Origin: Acaryochloris sp. IP29b_bin.148
GTDB taxonomy: Bacteria > Cyanobacteriota > Cyanobacteriia > Thermosynechococcales > Thermosynechococcaceae
Direction of reading: 5' to 3'
Length of the DNA stretch: 37,884 nucleotides
NCBI RefSeq assembly: GCF_028285565.1
Contig: NZ_JANQOY010000014.1
Location: 1-37,884, forward strand
Shown here: one piece after another, positions 7,788-16,881 of the stretch
Layout: the number at the start of each line of letters is the position of its first letter
Position numbering within the stretch: the stretch's first letter is position 1
Notes under the pieces: generated by a model
Told to the model about the DNA's origin: nothing
The model's database searches: none
Seen by the model: only the letters and a program-made list of their open reading frames with translations
Position numbers and translations under genes: made by a program

Positions 7788-7820
7788 CGTTCCCAAAGCG
7801 TTCCTTTAACTTTTGTTAAC
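7788..7820 (+). promoter_or_regulatory. 11-bp-phased direct repeat box (copy 2)
   Basis: CGTTCCCAAAGCGTT is identical to the box at 6051-6065. CGTT repeats at 7788 and 7799, and a degenerate CTTT follows at 7810, again 11 bp apart. On the minus strand it lies upstream of the 50-codon ORF (start 7715) and 110 bp beyond the WD40 gene's stop. Spacing suggests an OmpR/PhoB-type site; the regulator is unknown. Confidence 0.4.
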
Positions 7821-7930
7821 AAGGAAGCATTCTATCCCTATGCCAGGACGAAAAATAGCGATATCAAACCCAAAAGCTTACAGAATCATTTTTTGACCTA
7901 AATTTACCTCTCCCAAACTAAATAGATTCA

Positions 7931-10900
7931 TTACACAGATAAGTGAGGTCGTATCGCATCTGCAGCGGATGAGGTTGGGGCAGAGGCGTCAATGGTCTCC
8001 AGTGCACCGAGTAGCTTTAACGAGAAGCGTTGTGCTTCAGTCAACCCTTGGCCTCCCAAAATATTGGTGTTGTGATAGGGGCGTACCCCTCGCAAAATGG
8101 CGCGACAGTCCCCTGTTTGTCGCTCCCAGAGACGAATGGTTTCATCTTGGCTACCGCTGGCGAGCAACTGCCCATCCGCGCTAAAGGCCACAGACCAGGC
8201 TAAGTTGGTATGTCCTTCTAAGGTCTTGAGGCAAGCTCCTGTTTGTACATCCCACACCTTCACGGTTCGATCACTGCTGGCGCTAGCCAACCCATTCCCA
8301 TCGGCACTAAAAGCCACAGACCAGACACGACTACTATGGCCTGTCAGCGTTTTCAGGCATTGTCCCGTCGTTAAGTTCCACAGCTTAATAGAGTGATCGC
8401 CACTGCCACTAGCCAGCATCTCACCCTGAGGGCTAAAGGCGATAGACCAGACCCAGTTGTCATGCCCCTTTAAGGTCTGCTGACAGCTACCTGTATAGGG
8501 ATCCCAGAGTTTAATCGTGTTGTCATAACCGCCGCTAGCCAGAATAGAGGGTTGACTTGGGCTAAAGGCAGTTGCACAAACCCAATTCTGATGCCCTTTG
8601 AGCGTCTGTTGACATTGGCCTGTGTCCACATTCCAAACTTTCAGAGTGTGATCCTCACTACTGCTCGCCACAAGACGCCCTTCATGACTAAAAGCAACAG
8701 ACCAAATGCGCCCTAGATGCCCCTTTAAGGTTCTCAGGCATTGCCCGGTTTCTAGCGCCCAGAGTTTAACCGTATGATCTTCACTACCGCTCGCCAGGAG
8801 AGGAGACTGAGGGTGAAAGGCGACGGCACAAACGGATTTGGTGTGCCCCGACAAGGTTTGGCGATAGGATAAATCCCCCAAATTCCAGAGCTTAATATGG
8901 TGGTCATCGTTGGCGCTGGCAAGCATACCGCTGGCCCCCTTGGAGTCTGGACTAAAGGCCACGGCCCAGACGCGATCAATATACCCTTGGAGTGTTTTGC
9001 GACACTGGCCATCGGGCTGCCAGAGTTTGACGGTATTATCACCACTACCGCTGGCTAGGTACTGACCATCAGGACTAAAAGCCACCGATCGCACCCAGTT
9101 CTGATGCTCTCGGAGCGTTTGCTGACAATTGCCGGTTGGGATATGCCATAGCTTAATCGTTTGGTCTTCGCTACCGCTGGCAAGGGTTTCTCCATCGGGG
9201 CTAAAGGCAATAGAGCGAACCCAGTTTTGGTGTCCTTCTAAGGTCTGCACACACTCTCCTGTATGCACATTCCATAGCTTGATCGTGCGATCGCTACTGC
9301 TACTCCCCAAGGTTCCATCCGGCGCAAAGGCCACATCCCAAACCCGCCCAGTATGGCCAGACAGACTCTGGAAACAGTCTCCCGTTTGCGTGTTCCAGAG
9401 TTTCACCGTTCGATCATCACTACCGCTAGCTAACCGTTGTCCATCCGGGCTAAAGACCACGGTCCGCACCCAGTCTGTATGACCGCTGAGGGTTTGGCAG
9501 GCATCGGTGCTGATATTCCAGAGATGAATGGTTTGATCTTCACTAGCACTCGCGAGCAGAGGCTCAGTGGGATGAAACGCCACAGACCAGACTTGTGCCT
9601 GATGAACTTGCAAGGTTTGCAAACATTGCCCCGTTTTTAAGTCCCAGAGTTTCACGGTGTGATCGCTACTGCCGCTCGCCACTTGGGTGCCATCAGGACT
9701 AAAAGCTAAGGACCAAATCCAGTCCGTATGCCCCGAACAGGTGAGTACACTCCGTCCGTCTGCCACATTCCAAATCCGAATTTCTCCTTTAGCATCGCCA
9801 ATCGCTAACAGGGTACTATCAGCACTGAACGCCAAGGCTAACGGTAAACTAATCGTTTCCAGAAAAACGGCGTGAGACAGATCCGCCCCTTGCAGATTGC
9901 AGCCGTGAAGATTGACGCGACGCAAATCGGCTTGACGCAGGGCTAATCCTGAGAAGTCGTAGTTCTCAAGCGTCGGGCAGATCTGGCTCAGCAAATTGAG
10001 CAGGTTGCCTGCTGCATAACTCAAGCGTCGTGTTGCATCAGCCTGAATCCCCATCAATGCCTGATAGAGACAGGGCTCACTACTGGCGGAGCTACCACAC
10101 TGGCCTGCCAGTCCCATGAGGACAGGCTGCAAAATTTCCCGAATCTGAATGTCACGGACGTAGTCACAGCCCTCAGCTTTGAGGAGCGCGTGCGTATCCA
10201 GCAAGGATGGCTGAGCGGCAACAACCGTGTGGTTATTCAACGCCAAAATATCGTCACAGACTTGGGTAATCAGTTGAGCGGTGACGTATTCCATGACGAC
10301 GGGTTGTTGCGTGTAGGACCCCGCCCGCTTTTCAATCAACGATCGCCACATCAAGGACTTTAAGGCCTCTAAAAGCGCTGAGCGAGACATAACTGGCACA
10401 ATATCTTGCACTAATTCTGGAATGGATGTCCATTCTCGATTGATCGCCAGCCAATACATCACCGTGCGCTCTAGGTCAGTACAGCGTTGAAACTGTTCTG
10501 CTAAGAGCTGATGGATGCCACTAAAACTGATGGCATCTGGAGTGTAAAAGGCAGCAATATCCCCATCAAATAGATCTTGAATCGAGGTTGCGACAATTTT
10601 GAGCGCTAAAGGATTATGACCGTAAAGCTGGCAGAGGGACTGTTGTTGTTGTTCAGTTCCCACCAAGCCCTTAGCCTGAACTAGCGCCATTGCTGCCTCG
10701 GGTGAACCACTAAGGAGCAGCGATCGCACCGGTAAATTCATCCCTTCTAGCGCTGACAACTCCTGGGTTTTCTCTCGGCTAGTCAAGACCAAGCAGCTTT
10801 GATGACTTGTTTCCCCCACCAGTCGCAATAGCTCACCGTAAAGCTCATAGCCAGGGTGGTACTGACCGGATTGCTGCTCCCCTTGCAAAATTGTTTCCAG

Positions 10901-12115
10901 ATTGTCCAGAATCAGCAAACAGCGAGACTGGCGCAGCTCCTGCATTAATCCCCCTAAGGTCGGGTCTGCTTCCTGGTGACCCGCCACAATCGGTACAATC
11001 TCACTGAGCAATGTCGTTAAGCTCGGAGCATTCCGCAACGATCGCCAAACAATGCAGTCAAAGGCAGTAGCCATCATATCTGCAGACTGCGCTTTGTCAG
11101 CCAAGCCTTGAGCAAGCTTGACTGACAAAGCGGTTTTACCAATCCCTCCCATACCTAGCAAGCTCACAACACGACAGCGATCGCTGACAATCCACTGCTC
11201 TAATGTGGTCAATTCCTGGGTACGCCCATAGAAAAAACTGACATCTGGCGCATTGCCCCAATCGCATCTCAAGGGAGACTGGGCAACAGTAGTCGCCAAC
11301 TCCGTCGCCTTGGCCTTCGGTAAATTCGTTGAACCGGATGCTAGCTCCTCCGCTGGAACTAAGGACTCTGGTTCGTCCAAAAGACGCTGATAGAGATCTT
11401 GAATCGATGGGCTGGGATCGAGCCCCAGTTCCTCTCTCAGCATAGTCATGCAGCGGTGGTACGCCTGAAGGGCCTGAGTGCGATCACCGCTCGCCGCATA
11501 GGATTCGATCAGGTGAGCAAACGCCGTCTCACTCAAGGGATCCAAACGCAACAGTTGCTGGGCATACCGAATGACCTTCGCATACTCTTGCTGCCCTTGT
11601 AGCGATCGCATCAGATCCATATGCGATCGCAAACAAAGCTGATGCAGGCGATCGCGTTCAGGTTCAATCCATTCGTCGTAGCAGTCCGGGAGTAACTTCC
11701 CCCGATATAAGCCGATCGCCGCTTCCATGACCTCCGATATCTCAGGAGAGGATTGCTCTAGCGCGTGAGTCTCCGCAGGCTGAACAGCTTGCTCAAAGGC
11801 GGTAATATCCGACCAAAAAGAGGTATCTGAGCGCCATTGCAAAGACTTAGCCTCAATAGTAATAAACTGTCCCACCTCAGGAAACACTTGACGTAAGGTG
11901 TGGAGACTACGCCGTAGATTAGTGCGAGCCTGTCCCTCACTGGAGTCAGGCCATAATAAAAAGGCAATCTGCTGACGAGGCTGCGGCGTCTGTCGATGCA
12001 AGACCAGATAGGCCAGCAAAGACTGTAATCGCTTCGAAATGGCATTTGCCATTGGCTCATCTTGATAGATGAGGTCAAAGCCACCTAGGAATCGGAGGTG
12101 TAGGGGATTTTCCAC
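7931..12115 (-). CDS. BTAD/NB-ARC STAND regulator with 14 WD40 repeats
   Basis: A 1394-aa signal-transduction ATPase with many domains. Residues 1-95 look like an OmpR-type winged helix. Residues 100-250 are a bacterial transcriptional-activation (BTAD) helical domain (YRGKLLPDCYDEWIEPER). The NTPase domain starts near 295, with Walker A GMGGIGKT at about 319-327 and Walker B-like CLLILDNLE. A short pentapeptide-repeat stretch lies at about 725-750 (ADLRRVNLHGCNLQGADL). From about 755 to 1360 come fourteen WD40 repeats, each with the GH...WSVAFSPDG...LASGS.D.TVKLW pattern, which makes two seven-bladed propellers. The start is GTG; AAAGG lies just upstream. Such proteins are thought to assemble when the propeller senses a ligand. 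The DNA-binding head suggests a transcriptional output; the ligand and targets are unknown. Confidence 0.9.
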   Translation of the reverse strand: MENPLHLRFLGGFDLIYQDEPMANAISKRLQSLLAYLVLHRQTPQPRQQIAFLLWPDSSEGQARTNLRRSLHTLRQVFPEVGQFITIEAKSLQWRSDTSFWSDITAFEQAVQPAETHALEQSSPEISEVMEAAIGLYRGKLLPDCYDEWIEPERDRLHQLCLRSHMDLMRSLQGQQEYAKVIRYAQQLLRLDPLSETAFAHLIESYAASGDRTQALQAYHRCMTMLREELGLDPSPSIQDLYQRLLDEPESLVPAEELASGSTNLPKAKATELATTVAQSPLRCDWGNAPDVSFFYGRTQELTTLEQWIVSDRCRVVSLLGMGGIGKTALSVKLAQGLADKAQSADMMATAFDCIVWRSLRNAPSLTTLLSEIVPIVAGHQEADPTLGGLMQELRQSRCLLILDNLETILQGEQQSGQYHPGYELYGELLRLVGETSHQSCLVLTSREKTQELSALEGMNLPVRSLLLSGSPEAAMALVQAKGLVGTEQQQQSLCQLYGHNPLALKIVATSIQDLFDGDIAAFYTPDAISFSGIHQLLAEQFQRCTDLERTVMYWLAINREWTSIPELVQDIVPVMSRSALLEALKSLMWRSLIEKRAGSYTQQPVVMEYVTAQLITQVCDDILALNNHTVVAAQPSLLDTHALLKAEGCDYVRDIQIREILQPVLMGLAGQCGSSASSEPCLYQALMGIQADATRRLSYAAGNLLNLLSQICPTLENYDFSGLALRQADLRRVNLHGCNLQGADLSHAVFLETISLPLALAFSADSTLLAIGDAKGEIRIWNVADGRSVLTCSGHTDWIWSLAFSPDGTQVASGSSDHTVKLWDLKTGQCLQTLQVHQAQVWSVAFHPTEPLLASASEDQTIHLWNISTDACQTLSGHTDWVRTVVFSPDGQRLASGSDDRTVKLWNTQTGDCFQSLSGHTGRVWDVAFAPDGTLGSSSSDRTIKLWNVHTGECVQTLEGHQNWVRSIAFSPDGETLASGSEDQTIKLWHIPTGNCQQTLREHQNWVRSVAFSPDGQYLASGSGDNTVKLWQPDGQCRKTLQGYIDRVWAVAFSPDSKGASGMLASANDDHHIKLWNLGDLSYRQTLSGHTKSVCAVAFHPQSPLLASGSEDHTVKLWALETGQCLRTLKGHLGRIWSVAFSHEGRLVASSSEDHTLKVWNVDTGQCQQTLKGHQNWVCATAFSPSQPSILASGGYDNTIKLWDPYTGSCQQTLKGHDNWVWSIAFSPQGEMLASGSGDHSIKLWNLTTGQCLKTLTGHSSRVWSVAFSADGNGLASASSDRTVKVWDVQTGACLKTLEGHTNLAWSVAFSADGQLLASGSQDETIRLWERQTGDCRAILRGVRPYHNTNILGGQGLTEAQRFSLKLLGALETIDASAPTSSAADAIRPHLSV

Positions 12116-12297
12116 ACGCCTTTACTTTCTTAAAAAGGAGCACCAGCTTCCGGCAGAAAGCATCCCGATTCTACCGCACAAGTTTTGGCGTAGAGTGCAG
12201 CAATGCAAACTTAAACACAGGGAGTGACGCCAAAAATGGCAGTGAGTCCGTTCAACGACCGATCATGCCGGAGCCAGCAATGGATGTGGGGCTAGAC

Positions 12298-13968
12298 CTA
12301 AGGGCGGTTTAAAACGGCTCTGATATTAATTGGACAATCGTCAGAGTCCTTGAAACAAGGACGGAGTAACCCATATTCAATGCCTTCAGCCACAGCCTGA
12401 TAAGACGCACCAATAATATTGGTCGAGACTCCTACCGTGGTCCACCGATCCTGGCCATCACTCGATTCCACCAATACCCGAGTTTTCGCAGACGTTCCGC
12501 GCTTACCATCCAAAATTCGCACCTTATAGTCTGTCAGCTGAAACTTAGCGATGGTCGGATAAACATCCACTAGGGCTTTCCGCAAGGCTGCATCCAGCGC
12601 CGAGACAGGTCCATTGCCTTCTGCCGCAGTCAGAATTTCTTGCATACCCACCACCACTTTCACCGTGGCCAAGGCAGTACTGCTAAAGCCGCCCTGCTGA
12701 CGAGCCTCCAAAGACCCGCAATAACAATGCACATCAAACCCATGGAGTTCAAATAGGCTAGGGCGCTGATCGAGAGCTTGCCGCAATAGCAATTCAAAGC
12801 TGGCTTCTGCGGCTTCAAACTGATAGCCTTGATGCTCAAGCTGTTTCAGTTGTTGCAGCAGCTGACGACTGACAGGATTCTGCTTATCTAAATCAATCCC
12901 ACAATGATTGGCCTTTTCGAGCACATTACTTAATCCAGACTGCTCAGAAATGACAATCCGTCGCTGATTGCCCACCCGATGGGGCTCAATATGTTCATAG
13001 GTCTGAGGATCGCGCTGGACTGCACTCACATGGATGCCCCCTTTATGGGCAAAGGCCGACAAGCCGACAAACGGGGCATGGTCGTCTGGCGCTAAGTTGA
13101 CCAGTTCACTAATTAGGCGACTACTAGGCGTTAACTCTGCCAGTTTCTCCGGCTCAACACAGTGATAGCCCAACTTCAATTGCAGATTGGGAATCAGCGT
13201 ACACAAATTGGCATTCCCACAGCGTTCGCCATAGCCATTAATAGTGCCCTGGACCATCTCAGCACCCTGTTGAACGGCTGCTAAGGCATTCGCAACAGCC
13301 GTTCCCGAGTCATTATGGGTATGAATCCCAATCCGGGCCGAACACTGAGGGTGATCCGCTATCATCTGGCGAACGGCTTGCAAGCTAGGGGTAATCTCAT
13401 GGGGCAGGGTGCCCCCATTCGTATCGCAGAGGACAATCCATTCGGCTCCAGCCTGCAGAGCAGCTTGAATGGTGTCTAGGGCATAGCTTGAGTTGTGCCG
13501 ATAGCCATCAAACCAATGCTCGGCATCATAAATAACCTGTCGCCCTTGTTGGCGAAGATAGCGGATGGAGTCAGCAATCATCGCCAAGTTTTCGCCGAGC
13601 GTGGTCTTCAATCCTGCCGTAACGTGAAAATCCCAAGATTTACCAAACAGTGTGACCCACCGTGTCGAGGCTGCTAAAATCGATCGCAACGTGGGATCAT
13701 CTGCCGCTGACACACCAGGTCGACGGGTCGAACAAAAGGCGACTATCTCCGCTTGACGCAGCGGTACCGCCTGGAGTCGCTGAAAGAACTGCTCATCTTT
13801 GGGATTTGCGCCGGGCCATCCTCCTTCTATAAAGGAAAGTCCTAACTTATCGAGCTGGTGAGCAATCGTTAATTTATCGTCTACGGACAGAGAAATGCCT
13901 TCTCGTTGAGCCCCATCTCGTAGCGTCGTATCGTAAATCCTGATTGGAGCACGCTGTTCAGTAGTCAT
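12298..13968 (-). CDS. cimA: (R)-citramalate synthase
   Basis: Condenses pyruvate with acetyl-CoA to (R)-citramalate, the threonine-independent entry to isoleucine in many cyanobacteria. The 556-aa length and layout fit the CimA (TIGR00977-like) branch of the isopropylmalate synthase family. The N-terminal YDTTLRDGAQREG motif (residues 12-24) supplies metal and substrate residues, the HTHND motif supplies the metal-binding histidines, and NGYGERCGNAN the TIM-barrel glycine loop. The C-terminal 130 or so residues form a LeuA-type allosteric domain, where isoleucine is expected to bind. The wording KSWDFHVTAGLKTTLGEN is typical of CimA and argues against LeuA or homocitrate synthase. The gene is 93 bp from the ComFB-family gene on the same strand. 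Confidence 0.9.
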   Translation of the reverse strand: MTTEQRAPIRIYDTTLRDGAQREGISLSVDDKLTIAHQLDKLGLSFIEGGWPGANPKDEQFFQRLQAVPLRQAEIVAFCSTRRPGVSAADDPTLRSILAASTRWVTLFGKSWDFHVTAGLKTTLGENLAMIADSIRYLRQQGRQVIYDAEHWFDGYRHNSSYALDTIQAALQAGAEWIVLCDTNGGTLPHEITPSLQAVRQMIADHPQCSARIGIHTHNDSGTAVANALAAVQQGAEMVQGTINGYGERCGNANLCTLIPNLQLKLGYHCVEPEKLAELTPSSRLISELVNLAPDDHAPFVGLSAFAHKGGIHVSAVQRDPQTYEHIEPHRVGNQRRIVISEQSGLSNVLEKANHCGIDLDKQNPVSRQLLQQLKQLEHQGYQFEAAEASFELLLRQALDQRPSLFELHGFDVHCYCGSLEARQQGGFSSTALATVKVVVGMQEILTAAEGNGPVSALDAALRKALVDVYPTIAKFQLTDYKVRILDGKRGTSAKTRVLVESSDGQDRWTTVGVSTNIIGASYQAVAEGIEYGLLRPCFKDSDDCPINIRAVLNRP

Positions 13969-14061
13969 TGCAAAGGTACGCTAAAACTGCTCGTCTAAAG
14001 CTAAATCTCAGAGTCTTAGCGTAGCAGGGACAGGCAAAATATCACTGAAAGCAATCTTTAT

Positions 14062-14619
14062 TTAGCTTTTGACAGGCTGTTCATAATCAGGGGCATAGGC
14101 TTGCAGCAAAGAGCTGACTTGGCCGAGTAAATCTTTTTGGTGATCCGATTCTAAAGCATGACGCTCTGGATAGAAGTCAGGCTGATCTACATTGCGAGAA
14201 ATAGCGGTTTCAACTTGCTGAATAATCAAATCCAACAGCTCTTGTCTAGCCCGCTGACGCTGATAGTTCGCCCCTTCCTCCGTTGTGGCATAGAGTGGTG
14301 GCAAGCGGTTGAGGGCATAAGCAGCAATATCACCTAAATCCAAGGTATGATTGCTCGTTGCTTCAATCTGGGAGACACGAGTAATGGCTTCGGTCAGAAC
14401 CAACTCTTCCATGACATTAATAAACTGCTTGCGAGGGACTGCCACCACTTGGCCCGTCAGCAAAGCTCCCATTAATCGATCCAGGGATTGATATTCTTCA
14501 ACAGCAAGCTCTGACGCATTATCACAGATGCGGCCCACCTCTGCTTCCATGGTTGGCGTTAGGTAGCCGTTTCTCAGCGCCTGTTCAACAATTTCACCAA
14601 TAGTCATCGCTGCAGTCAT
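14062..14619 (-). CDS. ComFB-family protein (late competence development domain)
   Basis: A 185-aa protein with a central ComFB domain. The signature (LTEAITRVSQIEAT, then GDIAAYALNRLPPLYATTEEG and an RARQELLDLI helix, residues 74-135) is the usual cyanobacterial form. Related ComFB proteins in cyanobacteria have been described as cyclic dinucleotide receptors affecting motility and competence, so a signalling role is plausible. The N-terminal 60 residues are helical and the C-terminal tail is polar. There is no membrane segment. It precedes cimA on the same strand with 93 bp between; co-transcription is possible, but the functions are not obviously linked. Confidence 0.75.
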   Translation of the reverse strand: MTAAMTIGEIVEQALRNGYLTPTMEAEVGRICDNASELAVEEYQSLDRLMGALLTGQVVAVPRKQFINVMEELVLTEAITRVSQIEATSNHTLDLGDIAAYALNRLPPLYATTEEGANYQRQRARQELLDLIIQQVETAISRNVDQPDFYPERHALESDHQKDLLGQVSSLLQAYAPDYEQPVKS

Positions 14620-14845
14620 CTTTTATTGCAAGTTCAAGTCAAAGTCTTGGTTTTAGTTTGCCCAGTTTTCCCCACAAACACAAAACAATGTTGAAAGTTC
14701 AAGCAGGATTCTGGAAACAGATGGCCGAAAATCATTTCATTTTAGTCGATGGAAGATTCTAAGAGCAAGGAATTGAGTTGTTATGATTACCAAGGTGATC
14801 CGATCAACCAGACGCTGTGTTTTAATCCCAGGGCATGGATAAATT

Positions 14846-14891
14846 GGCATAAAACTACTCATATTATTGGCATGAAACTACTCATATTAGG
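14846..14891 (+). repeat. 23-bp tandem duplication over a start codon
   Basis: Two adjacent 23-bp units, 14846-14868 and 14869-14891, share GGCAT(A/G)AAACTACTCATATTA. The second contains the epimerase start ATG at 14872; the first has ATA at the matching place. A recent local duplication at the translation start is the simplest reading. Confidence 0.7.
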
Positions 14892-15726
14892 GTGTGGCTA
14901 TACCGGACAACGCTTAGCCCAACGGCTGCTCCAGGAGCAGATTGCCGTTCACGTTACCAATCGCCAGGGCAGTGTTCCCAATTTAACGGCCTTCCCCTTT
15001 CACCTTCCCCCTGATCACCCCCCTATACTCCCACCGGCAGCGGCTTATACAGACGTGACTCATGTACTGAGCACCATTCCTCCAGATCCCCAAGGCAATG
15101 ATCCAGTGGCTCAGTGTTTATTGCCAACGCTGGGAACCTTGTCCTTGCAGTGGTTTGGGTATCTCTCCACCACTGGGGTTTATGGTGATACTCAAGGGAA
15201 ATGGGTGGATGAAACCAGCCCTCTTCAGCCTCAGGCCGTGCGATCGCACAATCGAGTCCGAGCCGAATCAGCTTTTTTACAATCCACGCTACCCACTCAC
15301 ATTTTTCGGCTCCCCGGCATCTACGGTCCAGACCGCAATATTCTGGAGCGCCTCCGATCAGGAGCAGCACGTCACATTCTCAAGCCTGGCCATGTCTTTA
15401 GCCGTATTCATGTGGATGATATCGTCCAAACCCTCTGGCACTCCATGCAACATCCTCAGCCTGGATCCATCTATAACGTCGCTGATGATCTCCCCTCAGA
15501 ACCCAGCACCTTAATTCTGAAAGGGGCGGAATTACTCGGTATCACACCCCCCGCCGCCATGCCCTACGACGCCACTCAACTCAGCCCTATGGCTCAATCC
15601 TTTTGGCAAGAATGTCGTCGAGTCAGCAACCTCAAAATTAAATCCGAGTTAGGCGTAAACTTGCTTTATCCGTCCTATCAAGAAGGATTACAGGCCATAT
15701 GGGCCGCAGAAAGCCGTGGAAGCTGA
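14872..15726 (+). CDS. NAD(P)-dependent epimerase-like SDR (YeeZ-type atypical SDR)
   Basis: A 284-aa extended/atypical SDR. It starts at 14872 with MKLLILGCGYTGQRLAQ, where GCGYTG is the dinucleotide-binding loop right at the N-terminus. A longer open frame from 14749 adds 41 residues that do not belong to the fold. The middle has the STTGVYGD segment and the C-terminal half the FRLPGIYGPDRN and FSRIHVDDI stretches of nucleotide-sugar epimerase relatives. A full YxxxK catalytic pair is not obvious, as is common in this atypical branch. It is divergent from the ComFB gene and followed by the AI-2E-type gene. The substrate is unknown. Confidence 0.75.
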   Translation: MKLLILGCGYTGQRLAQRLLQEQIAVHVTNRQGSVPNLTAFPFHLPPDHPPILPPAAAYTDVTHVLSTIPPDPQGNDPVAQCLLPTLGTLSLQWFGYLSTTGVYGDTQGKWVDETSPLQPQAVRSHNRVRAESAFLQSTLPTHIFRLPGIYGPDRNILERLRSGAARHILKPGHVFSRIHVDDIVQTLWHSMQHPQPGSIYNVADDLPSEPSTLILKGAELLGITPPAAMPYDATQLSPMAQSFWQECRRVSNLKIKSELGVNLLYPSYQEGLQAIWAAESRGS

Positions 15727-15778
15727 CATAATTTCCTTTGTATCAAATTCATCTACTGCTCAGGCGATCGTGCCATAG

Positions 15779-16867
15779 TTGAGTAAGCTTTTCTGCCTAC
15801 TGCCAATGCCTGCCCCCTATCGCAAATACTTCTGGAATCGACTCACAAACTCCATCTTAGTCCGGTTTTTGCTGTTGTTTGGTGCAAGTTGGGCCACTCT
15901 TGAGGTTTTTGCCTACTTTCAAAGCATTCTCTTAATTTTCATCTTTGCCGCTATTCTGGCCTTTCTCCTCAACTATCCCACCCAATGGTTACGACGTTTT
16001 TTGCCCCATGAGGTAGCGGTCACCGTCGTTTTTTTGGTCGGTCTCCTATTGTTATTTGGGCTACTAATTACGATTTTGTTTGCGGTGCTGTCTCAAGGTC
16101 AAGACCTAGTTAACAGCATTACTGAGTTTTTAAACGCAATGGAAAAGTTCAGCCGTCAAATCGAATCCATGCTGGCAGAGCGAGATATTCAGATTGATTT
16201 TGGTGCGATTGAGGCCAAATTTCGAGATCAGGTGATCGATAGTATTGGCTCTAGCATCGGCATTATTCAAGGCATTTTGAGTAACCTTGTGGATCTGATT
16301 CTAATTGCAGTCGTGAGCTTTTTTATGCTGTTAGATGGGGGGCGCATTTGGAAATGGCTGCTCAGAGGATTGCCGAAAGCGTCTCGAGAACGCTTTACCT
16401 TAGCGGTGAAGCATAATTTTCTGGGCTTTTTCTGGGGACGATTTTTGCTCGCCTTATTTTTTGCGGTTTCGAGTTTTTTCGTCTTTCTGATGTTGGAGGT
16501 GCCAGTCCCCTTGATTTTGGCAATTGTCGCTGGAATTTTCGATATGATTCCAGGCATTGGAGCCACCATTGGTATTGGCTTAATTTCGTTAATTTTATTA
16601 CCTCAAGGGCTACTGCACGCCATGCAGGTCTTGATTGCCTGTATTATTCTTCAACAAATTGAGGAGAATATCTTAATGCCCCGCGTCATGCAAAACTCTT
16701 TGCAGATGAACCCTGTGGTTTTGTTCTTTGCCCTATTAGTCGGCGCTAGGCTAGCTGGATTAGTCGGCATATTTCTCTCCATTCCCATCGCTGGGGTTTT
16801 GCTGAGTCTGATGGGACCTGACTCAGAGGACAAAGATCATGGAAAGGCCGTTGTAGAGGTGCCCTAG
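15779..16867 (+). CDS. AI-2E family (PerM/TqsA-type) transporter
   Basis: An integral membrane protein of the AI-2 exporter superfamily, whose members move small molecules or ions; some pump sodium. Hydrophobic spans fall near residues 25-60, 75-105, 165-190 and 215-330 in the typical arrangement of paired N-terminal helices, a soluble helical domain (LVNSITEFLNAMEKFSRQIES) and five C-terminal spans. The family's conserved end (PGIGATIGIG, then QQIEENILMPRVM) is present. The frame from TTG 15779 gives 362 aa; ATG 15806 (MPAPYRKYFWN) is an equally good start, since neither has a clear ribosome site. The stop is 14 bp from the convergent crtR stop. The substrate is not deducible. Confidence 0.85.
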   Translation: MSKLFCLLPMPAPYRKYFWNRLTNSILVRFLLLFGASWATLEVFAYFQSILLIFIFAAILAFLLNYPTQWLRRFLPHEVAVTVVFLVGLLLLFGLLITILFAVLSQGQDLVNSITEFLNAMEKFSRQIESMLAERDIQIDFGAIEAKFRDQVIDSIGSSIGIIQGILSNLVDLILIAVVSFFMLLDGGRIWKWLLRGLPKASRERFTLAVKHNFLGFFWGRFLLALFFAVSSFFVFLMLEVPVPLILAIVAGIFDMIPGIGATIGIGLISLILLPQGLLHAMQVLIACIILQQIEENILMPRVMQNSLQMNPVVLFFALLVGARLAGLVGIFLSIPIAGVLLSLMGPDSEDKDHGKAVVEVP

Positions 16868-16881
16868 TTTTTCAGGTCGCT

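Noticed and set aside
8040-9870. Periodic repeated DNA of about 126 bp that could look like a repeat array or CRISPR, plus several open plus-strand frames
   Set aside because: The period equals 42 codons and the minus strand encodes WD40 repeats throughout; the plus frames are shadows caused by the biased repeat sequence.
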